Source: an uncultured Prevotellaceae bacterium (GTDB lineage: Bacteria > Bacteroidota > Bacteroidia > Bacteroidales > Bacteroidaceae). From it: a stretch of 14,184 nucleotides of DNA. The notes under the pieces were generated by a model that worked only from the letters and a program-made list of their open reading frames with translations, was not told the origin of the DNA and made no database searches. The stretch is taken from contig CAJKQZ010000052.1 of assembly GCA_905202115.1 (NCBI GenBank), forward strand, positions 1 to 14,184, written 5' to 3'. Of the stretch, positions 1 to 6,387 are shown piece by piece. Each line of letters begins with the position of its first letter. Positions within the stretch are counted from its first letter, which is position 1. Position numbers and translations under genes: made by a program.

Positions 1-92
1 CTGCTGATTTTCAAGTGCTTGGCCGCTGACCGTTTTTGTCTGCAAAACCCTACGGCAAAGCGGCACTAATTTTATGCCATACCGGTTTAACG
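1..92 (+). repeat. Composite dispersed repeat, copy A, cut by the window edge
   Basis: Bases 1-50 are the reverse complement of 8757-8806 with two differences (CTGCTGATTTTCAAGTG, then GACCGTTTTTGTCTG). Weaker gapped similarity continues to CCATACCGGTT at 77-87, whose complement is at 8701-8711. By analogy with copies B and C, the palindrome array should lie just left of base 1. Confidence 0.8.
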
Positions 93-249
93 GCCGATAA
101 TAATCATACCCACATCAAACATCGAAGAGAAACGAAAACATCTTAGACGTATATTTTTCACCCACGGAAGCATTCGAAAAAAATTGCCAAACATATAAAT
201 AAATCAACATTTAAAAGCCTTCGGAATCCTACGAATATAAAAAAATGCC

Positions 250-257
250 TATCTTTG
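250..257 (+). promoter_or_regulatory. Bacteroidota -7 promoter box for the Nif3 operon
   Basis: TATCTTTG matches the Bacteroidota sigma-factor -7 consensus TAnnTTTG. It sits 23 nt before the GTG start of the Nif3-like gene, predicting a start site near 264 and a short leader. I could not identify a convincing -33 TTTG element, so the call rests on the -7 box and its position. Confidence 0.6.
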
Positions 258-280
258 CACACACATAAAGCTATATCAGC

Positions 281-1057
281 GTGAAAATTAAGGATGTCAT
301 TGCGACCCTTGAGCGTTTTGCGCCTTTGCCTCTGCAGGACAGCTACGATAACGCAGGCCTGCAGGTAGGATTGACAGAGGCGGATGTTTCAGGGGTCTTG
401 TTGTGTTTAGACGTGACCGAGCAAGTGCTTGAACAGGCCGCGGAATTGGGTGCGAATCTCGTTATAGCCCACCACCCTTTGCTCTTTCGTCCCGTGTCGT
501 GCCTTTCAGACAGCGACACAGTGCAAAGGTGCGCCCGTTTCGCGGTAAAGAACGACATCACGATATACGCCGCACATACAAACTTAGACAACGCACGCGG
601 CGGAGTGAACTACAAAATAGCCGAAAAGCTGGGTCTCGACGTCAAAGGATTCCTGCAGCCCAACGGCGAAGACAGCGGGAGCGGAATAATCGGAACGTTC
701 CCGCGCGCAATGAAAGCCGCAGATTTTCTGAAGCACGTAAAACAGACTTTCGGCGTGGAATGCCTCATGCACAACGAACCGATGGGCCGCCCCATAGAAA
801 CCGTAGCGCTTTGCGGAGGAGCAGGCGACTTTCTGTTCAAAAACGCAATAGCCATGCACGCCGACGCATTCATCACCGGCGAAATGCACTATCATACCTA
901 CTTCGGCCACGAACAGGAAATACAGATAGCCGTGACAGGACACTATCAAAGCGAGAAATTCACCGTCGAAATATTCCGCGAACTGCTGGAAAAGAAAATC
1001 AACACACTCGACATCCATACAACAACCATAGAAACAAATCCTATAAAATACCTTTGA
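281..1057 (+). CDS. Nif3-like dinuclear metal-centre protein
   Basis: This 258-residue protein belongs to the Nif3/YbgI (DUF34) family, whose members form toroidal hexamers with a two-metal site in each subunit. The physiological reaction is not settled, and the common label 'GTP cyclohydrolase 1 type 2' is weakly supported. Expected metal ligands are visible: His64-His65 in IAHHPLLF, His99 and Asp103 in AAHTNLDNARGG, and His221 and Glu225 in GHYQSEKF. At about 258 residues it matches the short YbgI type and lacks the middle insert domain found in many roughly 365-residue Bacteroidota homologues. The start is a GTG at 281, chosen because MKIKDVI begins the family's conserved N-terminus and no in-frame ATG fits. 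A TATCTTTG -7 box lies just upstream. The stop is 3 nt before the zinc-ribbon gene, so the two are cotranscribed, a pairing common in this phylum. It is probably cytoplasmic. Confidence 0.93.
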   Translation: MKIKDVIATLERFAPLPLQDSYDNAGLQVGLTEADVSGVLLCLDVTEQVLEQAAELGANLVIAHHPLLFRPVSCLSDSDTVQRCARFAVKNDITIYAAHTNLDNARGGVNYKIAEKLGLDVKGFLQPNGEDSGSGIIGTFPRAMKAADFLKHVKQTFGVECLMHNEPMGRPIETVALCGGAGDFLFKNAIAMHADAFITGEMHYHTYFGHEQEIQIAVTGHYQSEKFTVEIFRELLEKKINTLDIHTTTIETNPIKYL

Positions 1058-1060
1058 CAA

Positions 1061-1873
1061 ATGGCAAAAGAAATCAAGAAGGACATTAACGAAATGACCG
1101 TCGAAGAGAAGTTAGGAGCACTCTACAAACTCCAGACCCTGCTTTCGGAAATAGACAAGATCCGCATACTGCGCGGCGAGCTGCCGCTCGAAGTGCAAGA
1201 CCTTGAAGACGAAATAGAAGGCCTGCGCTCACGCAACCAGAAGCTCGACGACGAAATCATGGAAGTGAGCCGCAACATATCGGCCCAGCGCAACAACATC
1301 GAGAAAGCTAAATCTTCGATAGCGCGCTACAAGGAACAGATAGACAACGTGCGCAACAACCGCGAGTACGACACGCTGAGCAAGGAGATAGAATTCCAGA
1401 CACTCGAGATAGAACTCTCCGAAAAGAAAATAAACGAAGCCACAAAGCGCGTTGAAGACCTGCAGGAGAACATCAGGAAAAACAACGACGTAATAGCAGA
1501 GCGCAGCTCCCACTTGGACAGCAAAAAATCGGAGCTCGACGAAATCGTTGCCGAGACAAAGGCGCAGGAAGAGACACTCCGCACGCAGGCAAAGGAAGTG
1601 GAAGAGACTATCGAGCCGCGTTTGCTCAATTCGTTCAAGCGCATACGCAAGAACAGCCGCAACGGCCTCGGAATCGTCTACGTGCAGCGCGACGCCTGCG
1701 GAGGCTGCTTCAACAAAATACCGCCCCAGCGCCAGCTCGACATACGCATGCGCAAAAAAGTCATCGTATGCGAATACTGCGGCCGAATTCTGATCGACCC
1801 CGAACTCGCAGGCGTTGAAACGGCAAAGTCTCCGGAAGAGACACAGCCGAAGCGCCGCCGCAAAAAGGCATAA
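1061..1873 (+). CDS. C4-type zinc-ribbon coiled-coil protein
   Basis: This 270-residue protein has a long charged helical region (about residues 10-185, rich in Glu, Lys, Asn and Ile heptads) that should form an antiparallel coiled coil. A C-terminal zinc ribbon follows, with Cys213-x2-Cys216 and Cys237-x2-Cys240 as the four ligands. The tail is basic (KRRRKKA). This is the architecture of the zf-RING_7/YbgF-adjacent 'C4-type zinc ribbon' family (COG1579), thought to bind nucleic acid or act as a scaffold, with no enzymatic role established. It starts with ATG 3 nt after the Nif3 stop, so the two are translationally close and probably functionally linked, as in many Bacteroidota and Actinobacteria. 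It is cytoplasmic, with no signal peptide. The family assignment is confident; the function is unknown. Confidence 0.9.
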   Translation: MAKEIKKDINEMTVEEKLGALYKLQTLLSEIDKIRILRGELPLEVQDLEDEIEGLRSRNQKLDDEIMEVSRNISAQRNNIEKAKSSIARYKEQIDNVRNNREYDTLSKEIEFQTLEIELSEKKINEATKRVEDLQENIRKNNDVIAERSSHLDSKKSELDEIVAETKAQEETLRTQAKEVEETIEPRLLNSFKRIRKNSRNGLGIVYVQRDACGGCFNKIPPQRQLDIRMRKKVIVCEYCGRILIDPELAGVETAKSPEETQPKRRRKKA

Positions 1874-1904
1874 AAAAGAAAGCACAACAGTCTCGATATG
1901 GCAG

Positions 1905-1946
1905 ATAAACGTTCAAGGGTTACAGTCGTAACCCTTGAACGTTTAT
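1905..1946. promoter_or_regulatory. Perfect 19-bp hairpin between the zinc-ribbon gene and menA
   Basis: Bases 1905-1923 and 1928-1946 are exact reverse complements (core AACGTTCAAGGGTTAC) around the 4-nt loop AGTC. Neither strand has a T-run after the stem: the plus strand continues AAAAACAAAAG. It is therefore not a textbook intrinsic terminator. It may be a factor-assisted terminator, an RNA processing or 3'-end stabilising structure for the nif3/zinc-ribbon mRNA, or a DNA dyad bound by a protein. A weak promoter-like pair (TTG at 1935 in the right arm and AAGTTTTG at 1955-1962) could drive menA. Confidence 0.75.
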
Positions 1947-1976
1947 AAAAACAAAAGTTTTGCAACAGAAACTGCA

Positions 1977-2867
1977 ATGAACGAAGAAAACGTAAGGCAG
2001 AATTCATTAAAGGCATGGATTCTTGCAGCGCGACCCAAGACTCTTACGGCAGCACTCATACCCGTAGTCACGGCCTGCGCCCTGGCGTGGAAAGACTCCG
2101 CCTTCAACTTATACGCCGCAACGGTTTGCATGGCGTTCGCCTCACTAATGCAAATAGCTTCCAACCTTATAAACGACCTTTACGACTTCAAGAAAGGAAC
2201 CGACGGCGACGACCGGCTCGGCCCCAAGCGCGCCACGGCCCAGGGGTGGATTACTCCTAAAGCCATGCAGGCCGGAATAATGATAACATTGATAACTGCG
2301 TGCGCATTCGGCTGCCTTCTGATTTCCCAAAGCGGACTGTGGCTCGTGGCATTGGGCGCGGCATGCGTAGTATTCGCATTTCTTTACACCACGTTCCTTT
2401 CTTATTACGGCTTCGGCGACATACTCGTTATAATATTCTTCGGAATCGTACCGGTGACCGCCACATATTATATACAGGCCGAGAAAATCACCCCCGAACT
2501 GCTCATTTGCGCGTTTTCATGCGGAATAGTGAGCGACACACTGCTTGTGCTCAACAATTTCCGCGACAGAGACACCGACCGCCGCACGGGAAAACGCACG
2601 CTGATAGTTATGCTGGGCGAAAGATTCGGCAGAAACCTTTACCTGTGGCTCGGAATAGCGGCGTGCACGCTCACTCTGTCGCTTGCCTGCCGCGGAATGT
2701 GGCCGGCGGCCTTGTTGCCGTTGCCTTACATCATAATACACGTAAAAACCTGGAGAACCATGATAAAAATAAACCGCGGACGGGAACTGAATGCCGTTTT
2801 AGGAATGACGTCCCGCAACATGTCGGTATTCGCAATGCTTCTCTCGGCGGGGGTACTTCTTTCCTGA
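1977..2867 (+). CDS. menA: 1,4-dihydroxy-2-naphthoate polyprenyltransferase (MenA)
   Basis: This integral membrane UbiA-superfamily prenyltransferase joins a polyprenyl chain to 1,4-dihydroxy-2-naphthoate, giving demethylmenaquinone. Both Asp-rich, Mg-prenyl-diphosphate-binding motifs are present: NDLYDFKKGTDGDD (residues 66-79) and NNFRDRDTD (193-201), followed by the MenA-like RRTGKRTL. The N-terminal AARPKTLTAALIPV is also characteristic. Multiple hydrophobic helices run through the 296 residues, the normal family length. I chose ATG at 1977 over the in-frame TTG at 1935 because the TTG lies inside the right arm of the upstream hairpin and the extra residues are not part of the family. The gene follows the nif3/zinc-ribbon pair at 103 nt with the hairpin between. 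A repeat-derived terminator follows it. It implies menaquinone-based respiration. Confidence 0.95.
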   Translation: MNEENVRQNSLKAWILAARPKTLTAALIPVVTACALAWKDSAFNLYAATVCMAFASLMQIASNLINDLYDFKKGTDGDDRLGPKRATAQGWITPKAMQAGIMITLITACAFGCLLISQSGLWLVALGAACVVFAFLYTTFLSYYGFGDILVIIFFGIVPVTATYYIQAEKITPELLICAFSCGIVSDTLLVLNNFRDRDTDRRTGKRTLIVMLGERFGRNLYLWLGIAACTLTLSLACRGMWPAALLPLPYIIIHVKTWRTMIKINRGRELNAVLGMTSRNMSVFAMLLSAGVLLS

Positions 2868-2935
2868 ACACCGGCAACGGCTATTGTCTGCAAAGCACAC
2901 GGATTTTTCGAAACGCTTCGGGAGGTAAGAAAAAT

Positions 2936-2990
2936 TATCTCTGAGATATTTTGAAATATGTCTGAGATATTTTAAATTATCTCAGACATA
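2936..2990. repeat. Array 1 of the 21-bp-phased 13-mer palindrome
   Basis: Three 13-bp units lie at 2936-2948 (TATCTCTGAGATA), 2957-2969 (TATGTCTGAGATA) and 2978-2990 (TATCTCAGACATA). Their starts are exactly 21 bp apart, with 8-bp A/T-rich spacers (TTTTGAAA, TTTTAAAT). The first unit is self-complementary except at its centre; the second and third are exact reverse complements. The array lies between the convergent menA and CMD-cupin genes. GC-rich CGGGAGG motifs sit on both sides (2919-2925 and 3005-3011). Confidence 0.9.
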
Positions 2991-2997
2991 TTTTTTT
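2955..2997 (+). terminator. Intrinsic terminator after menA, formed by array 1
   Basis: Units 2 and 3 of the array make a 15-bp perfect stem (2955-2969 with 2978-2992) with an 8-nt loop, followed by a T-run through 2997. It lies 87 nt past the menA stop. In the opposite direction the stem is followed only by TTTCAAAA, so termination of the convergent CMD-cupin transcript here would be weaker. Confidence 0.75.
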
Positions 2998-3084
2998 CTA
3001 CGTGCGGGAGGCATTTTTTTCCACGCCCGCATTAGGTGCAAAAACCTGACAAGACATCAGATTCCGAAGAGCCCTATGCCGATT

Positions 3085-4149
3085 TCATTCGGCTTGCGTC
3101 TTGCCATAGTATTCTTCGTCTGTAACGGGTTCGGACCATTTCGCCGGCCCCGCATGCACTTTGGTATTTATTGCTATGTGACTGAAACAGCTGTCGGGAG
3201 CGGCACCATGCCAATGCAGCACATTCGCCGGAATAGCCACGACATCTCCGGGCCGGAGCACCTGTATGTCTTTTCCCTTTTCCTGATAATAACCTTTACC
3301 GGCAGTGGCTATCAGAATCTGCCCGCCGGGATGAGAATGCCAGCTGTTGCGGGCTTCGGGCTCGAACACCACATCCGACACCGTGACATCGAAATTTTCC
3401 GTATCGGTCATAAGACGGCTTAACCAGGCTTTGCCCTTGAAATTATCGCTCTCTATCAGCTCGCCTTTCTTGCCGCATGCAACGTTATCCGCGCTGTCCA
3501 GCACGGCAATGCCCACAACCTGACGCAACTGTTCGTCGGTAATTCCGAGGTTGCGGCAAATGCGCATGTGCGAGTTGAGCATAGGCTCGGCCTTCCCTAT
3601 CGACGCTATCACGGCAACTGTGGCGAGTTCCCGCTCGGGGTAAGTAAGAATATCGCGCTCGAAAAGGTCAGCAAACAGGTGTTCTTTCAGAAATTGCTCT
3701 ATTGCGGGGGCGAATTCGGCATAGGCAGCCTTAGGAGTGTCGGCGGAAACGCCGGAAATCTCGGCAAGAATGTCGCGGCCGCGCTCATAACGGCTGAGTT
3801 TGCTTTCAACGGGAGTAACGTCGCGCCCGACCGTGTCGTTTATGCCTTTTGCCTTTCTTTCGTCCAGCACGGCGATAAAAGTCTGGAGGCCTCTTATGCT
3901 GCGGGGAAAGCCGCAATAAGCGTATGTGTGGATTATAACCTCGCGAAGCTCGTTTACGGTAAGTCCGTCGTCGAGTGCGGCAGTCAGCGCACCTTTAAGA
4001 TTTTCCAAATCGCCCTTTGCCGTAAAAGCCGCAACCTCCACAATGTGCCGCCTGCGGCTGTCGAGCCCGCCGTCGGGCGGTGCGCTCTGCGCCATAAGGC
4101 CCGCACACACAACAATGCAGCAGAAAATTGCAAGAACAATTCTTTTCAT
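3085..4149 (-). CDS. Exported double carboxymuconolactone decarboxylase-like/cupin protein
   Basis: This 354-residue protein has an N-terminal Sec signal peptide (residues 1-20, ending GLMAQ), so it probably acts in the periplasm. Two alpha-helical CMD/AhpD-like domains follow: about 33-95, with Glu70 and His74 in ELREVIIHTYAYCGFP, and about 140-220, with LTYPERELATVAVIASIG at 168-185. The AhpD CxxC redox motif is absent. A C-terminal cupin_2 domain (about 255-330) carries the metal-site residues His271, His273, Gln277 and His312 (WHSHPGGQ and HWHG). Gln replaces the usual Glu, as in related cupins. The family occurs widely in Bacteroidota under names such as 'carboxymuconolactone decarboxylase family protein', but the substrate is unknown. 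It starts 6 nt after the upstream hydrolase stop, so the two form an operon. Confidence 0.9.
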   Translation of the reverse strand: MKRIVLAIFCCIVVCAGLMAQSAPPDGGLDSRRRHIVEVAAFTAKGDLENLKGALTAALDDGLTVNELREVIIHTYAYCGFPRSIRGLQTFIAVLDERKAKGINDTVGRDVTPVESKLSRYERGRDILAEISGVSADTPKAAYAEFAPAIEQFLKEHLFADLFERDILTYPERELATVAVIASIGKAEPMLNSHMRICRNLGITDEQLRQVVGIAVLDSADNVACGKKGELIESDNFKGKAWLSRLMTDTENFDVTVSDVVFEPEARNSWHSHPGGQILIATAGKGYYQEKGKDIQVLRPGDVVAIPANVLHWHGAAPDSCFSHIAINTKVHAGPAKWSEPVTDEEYYGKTQAE

Positions 4150-4155
4150 AGTCCG

Positions 4156-5271
4156 CTATTTTAATTTTTCTCCAAAAAACTCCGTCAGCTTATTCACCGC
4201 CTTATCAACATATTCGAGCACATAGTAAGTTTTTATATGCGTGGCCCCGGGAATAAGAAACATTTCCTTGTCGTTCGTCCCCGTGGCGCGGCTAAAGCAC
4301 TGTTCCGTCATATAAAACGTATCGGCAATGCTTCCTGCAATCATCAGCAAAGGCCGGTTTATAAGATACATGCCTTCCGAGGCGTCGAAAGCGAACAAAT
4401 CTATCAGACTGCTCTTGGTATATTTAAACGTAGAGTTGGGATGTGCATGGCTCTGTATATAATATTCGTATCCGTCCCTGTAAAGATCGAAAGGCAGTCG
4501 GGCTGCGTCTTCGGGAGTTACGCCGCTCATATCGCCAACGTACTCTATTTCGCCTCCCTCAGCCTCACGTTGACGCGCGGCACAGGCATCCGACAGGCGT
4601 TCCTGAACGCTGTTTATCTGAGAATCGAGAAAACCGTTGCGGCGCACCAATCCGGTGTTGAACATGCTCAGTGTGGCAACGGCTCCGAAGCGTTTGTCGG
4701 TCTGTGCTGCTTTGAGCGTATATCCGCCTCCGCCGCAAATGCCGAGCACTCCGAGCCTCGAAGCATCCACCCCGGGATATTGCAGCAGTATGTCGGCCGC
4801 GCGGTGAATATCCTCCACTCTGTTTGCCGGCTTGTCGGTGTTACGGGGTTCTCCCCCGCTCGCTCCCTGATAGGCAGCGTCGAAAGCCAGGCATATATAG
4901 CCTTTCTCGGCCAGGCGCTGGCTGTAAAGACCTGCCACCTGCTCCTTGACGCCTCCGTTGGGGTGAGCCACAACAACGGCAGGGTATTTTTTATTGGCAG
5001 CATAACCTGCAGGAGTATAAACGTTGGCAGCAATCTTAATCCCGTCAAGCATATATGCAATGGGATGAATATTTACCTTTCCCTCCACGTTTTCTTTAAT
5101 GGCTCCGTCATACACCAGCCCCCACGGATTATCGTTGTGACTTTTGATGTCCTTCGTTTCCACGTTTGTGAATGCAATGTTTTTCTTTGAAGTTTCCATT
5201 CTTTTATGAGCGTTTGATGTGCCGCACATGGCTATCGCCACAACCGACACGATGATTAATACTTTATTCAT
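4156..5271 (-). CDS. Exported alpha/beta hydrolase, dienelactone-hydrolase-like, Cys nucleophile
   Basis: This 371-residue alpha/beta-hydrolase-fold protein has an N-terminal signal peptide (about residues 1-21, MNKVLIIVSVVAIAMCGTSNA). The nucleophile elbow reads GICGGGG, placing Cys179 where most esterases have Ser. This matches dienelactone hydrolases. Asp317 (IAGSIADTFY) and His345 (PGATHIKTYY) complete the predicted triad. The region AVVVAHPNGG (98-107) is the likely oxyanion-hole strand. Such proteins are usually annotated YcjY- or DLH-like, and the natural substrate is unknown. Residues 205-295 form a helical cap. It is the first gene of a two-gene operon with the CMD-cupin gene and has its own TAATTTTG promoter box. 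Fold and triad are confident; substrate is not assigned. Confidence 0.88.
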   Translation of the reverse strand: MNKVLIIVSVVAIAMCGTSNAHKRMETSKKNIAFTNVETKDIKSHNDNPWGLVYDGAIKENVEGKVNIHPIAYMLDGIKIAANVYTPAGYAANKKYPAVVVAHPNGGVKEQVAGLYSQRLAEKGYICLAFDAAYQGASGGEPRNTDKPANRVEDIHRAADILLQYPGVDASRLGVLGICGGGGYTLKAAQTDKRFGAVATLSMFNTGLVRRNGFLDSQINSVQERLSDACAARQREAEGGEIEYVGDMSGVTPEDAARLPFDLYRDGYEYYIQSHAHPNSTFKYTKSSLIDLFAFDASEGMYLINRPLLMIAGSIADTFYMTEQCFSRATGTNDKEMFLIPGATHIKTYYVLEYVDKAVNKLTEFFGEKLK

Positions 5272-5308
5272 TGTCTTCTTATCTTTTATCTGTCATTATC
5301 TCACGGTG

Positions 5309-5316
5309 CAAAATTA
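5309..5316 (-). promoter_or_regulatory. -7 promoter box for the hydrolase/CMD-cupin operon
   Basis: On the minus strand this reads TAATTTTG, followed by C, matching TAnnTTTG. It lies 37 nt before the ATG, predicting a start near 5302 and a leader of about 30 nt. The same octamer precedes two other operons here. No clear -33 element is visible, which would suit an activator-dependent promoter. Confidence 0.6.
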
Positions 5317-5347
5317 TCGCACAAACGCCGGCAGGATATTATAAAGA

Positions 5348-5377
5348 TTACGGATTGACGTACAACTTTTACGGATT
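5348..5377 (-). promoter_or_regulatory. Candidate activator site: TTACGGATT direct repeat, 21-bp spacing
   Basis: TTACGGATT occurs at 5348-5356 and again at 5369-5377, exactly 21 bp apart and in the same orientation. The copies are centred about 50 and 71 bp upstream of the predicted hydrolase start site. Same-face direct repeats two helical turns apart just upstream of a promoter are the usual layout for AraC-family activators. No regulator gene is in the window. Confidence 0.45.
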
Positions 5378-5559
5378 ATAAGAAACAAAACACAAAGCAG
5401 TTCAAAATAAACAAACGGGCACGGGCAATCTGCCCTACAAATACGAAAAAAAAATCATACACTCCGACCTTTTTGTTGCAGTCGCATTGCTTACATTGCA
5501 ACTACACGTGCCCCGCCGAAAATATATAATGGAAAACAGGCAGTGAACTTTTCAGAACA

Positions 5560-5573
5560 TGACATTTTTGTCA
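5560..5573. repeat. Palindrome TGACATTTTTGTCA
   Basis: This is a perfect 5-bp dyad with a T4 centre, embedded in CATGACATTTTTGTCAGGT. A sister site with an A4 centre lies at 5723-5736 in the same flanking context, on the other side of array 2. Possible roles are a protein-binding dyad or part of the repeat element. Confidence 0.6.
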
Positions 5574-5620
5574 GGTGTCCGAACCTCCCGCCGGTATTGG
5601 GGAAATAGCCTCCCGCTTGT

Positions 5621-5684
5621 AAAAAAAATTATCTCAGACATATTTTAAAATATCTCAGAGATAATTCAAAATATGTCTGAGATA
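5621..5684 (-). terminator. Intrinsic terminator after the MATE/kinase/phosphoesterase operon
   Basis: On the minus strand the three self-complementary units can fold, for example outer with outer (13 bp) or neighbour with neighbour with one mismatch. An eight-T run follows (the A-run at 5621-5628). The site is about 170 nt past the YfcE-type stop and before the hydrolase promoter. This fits an operon end, although the long 3' leader is notable. Confidence 0.6.
5630..5684. repeat. Array 2 of the 21-bp-phased 13-mer palindrome
   Basis: Units lie at 5630-5642 (TATCTCAGACATA), 5651-5663 (TATCTCAGAGATA) and 5672-5684 (TATGTCTGAGATA), with starts again exactly 21 bp apart and 8-bp spacers TTTTAAAA and ATTCAAAA. 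Units 1 and 3 are exact reverse complements. Read in reverse, the array has unit types similar to array 1 but in a different order. GCGGGAGG motifs occur on the minus strand just beyond it (5608-5616 and near 5584-5591). Confidence 0.9.
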
Positions 5685-5722
5685 TTTTTTCGGGACTCTT
5701 TTCACGGCTTTTCAAAACCGCA

Positions 5723-5736
5723 TGACAAAAATGTCA
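5723..5736. repeat. Palindrome TGACAAAAATGTCA
   Basis: This is the sister of the site at 5560-5573. The 5-bp arms are identical, the centre is A4 instead of T4, and the context is again CATGACA...TGTCAGGT. The two lie on opposite sides of array 2, about 163 bp apart. Confidence 0.6.
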
Positions 5737-5855
5737 GGTCTATAAAAAAAGTACGCTTCCGACACCGGCTATTACCTACCGCACCAGTTTCCATTCTGAC
5801 AAACGACATGCTTTCTCGCACGCCGTTCATTTTCATACCGGTACGGGTTACCGCT

Positions 5856-6347
5856 TCATCGCGGAAGCTCTATCACTTCAAGATCTCTGAACGTTCCCGC
5901 GTCGGCTGTAAACCTAACAAGCGTCCGCACGGTCTGCCAGCCCTGCAATCCCGCCGCTCCGGGATTTATGTGAAGAAGTCCCAGCGTCTTGTCGTATTCC
6001 ACTTTGAGGATATGCGAATGCCCGCTTATAAAGAGCTTTGGCGGCCGTTCGTACAGCGAATTGCGTATGCTGCGGTCGTATGCGCCGGGGTGACCTCCTA
6101 TATGTTTCATCAGCACATCGGCTTCCTCGCATTTCCAGCGCAATATTTCGGGATACATCAGCCTAAGGTCTCCTCCGTCGCAGTTTCCGCACACGGCGCG
6201 AAACGGTTTCAGCTCCGCCAGACGCTCGGCAACCTCGGTAGTTCCTATGTCGCCGGCGTGCCAGATTTCATCGCATTCGGCAAAATACTCCTTGTAACGC
6301 TCATCCCAATATCCGTGGGTGTCGGAAAGCAAACCTATACGTTTCAT
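5856..6347 (-). CDS. YfcE/MJ0936-type metallophosphoesterase
   Basis: This 163-residue calcineurin-like phosphoesterase of the YfcE family carries out metal-dependent (typically Mn) phosphodiester hydrolysis in the cytoplasm. All signature motifs are present: LLSDTHG (Asp9, His11), HAGDIG (Asp33), CGNCD (Asn55), the KHIGGH region (His82 or His86), and SGHSH (His110, His112) followed by HINPG. The length is typical for the family. I placed the start at the ATG at 6347, where MKRIGLLSDTHG begins; a longer frame overlaps the upstream kinase and adds unrelated residues. It is the last of three minus-strand genes, 40 nt after the kinase stop. The physiological substrate is unknown; possibilities include 2',3'-cyclic nucleotides or other phosphodiesters. 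Confidence 0.93.
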   Translation of the reverse strand: MKRIGLLSDTHGYWDERYKEYFAECDEIWHAGDIGTTEVAERLAELKPFRAVCGNCDGGDLRLMYPEILRWKCEEADVLMKHIGGHPGAYDRSIRNSLYERPPKLFISGHSHILKVEYDKTLGLLHINPGAAGLQGWQTVRTLVRFTADAGTFRDLEVIELPR

Positions 6348-6387
6348 AAGCTGATGTTTTTCTGCAAATGCAGGTTTTTCTACATTA

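Larger units (their letters stand above)
5272..5855. other. 584-bp intergenic region, no gene
   Basis: This region lies between the end of the YfcE-type gene and the start of the hydrolase gene. It holds the hydrolase promoter, the TTACGGATT pair, a short GGGCA-ATC-TGCCC hairpin (5423-5435), two TGACA-N4-TGTCA palindromes (5560-5573 and 5723-5736) and repeat array 2. The one plus-strand reading frame beginning in the array (about 5673) is the antisense shadow of the phosphoesterase and is not a credible gene. Confidence 0.7.

Noticed and set aside
1935..1976. N-terminal extension of MenA from TTG
   Set aside because: The TTG lies in the right arm of the 19-bp hairpin; the ATG at 1977 gives a normal-length MenA.
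2936..2990. Array 1 as a CRISPR array
   Set aside because: Units are 13 bp with near-constant 8-bp A/T spacers and mixed orientation; CRISPR repeats are longer, same-orientation, and have diverse spacers of about 30 bp. No cas genes are present.
5476..5500. Three TTGC-containing words spaced about 10 bp apart
   Set aside because: They are short, imperfect and far from the promoter; not distinguishable from chance.
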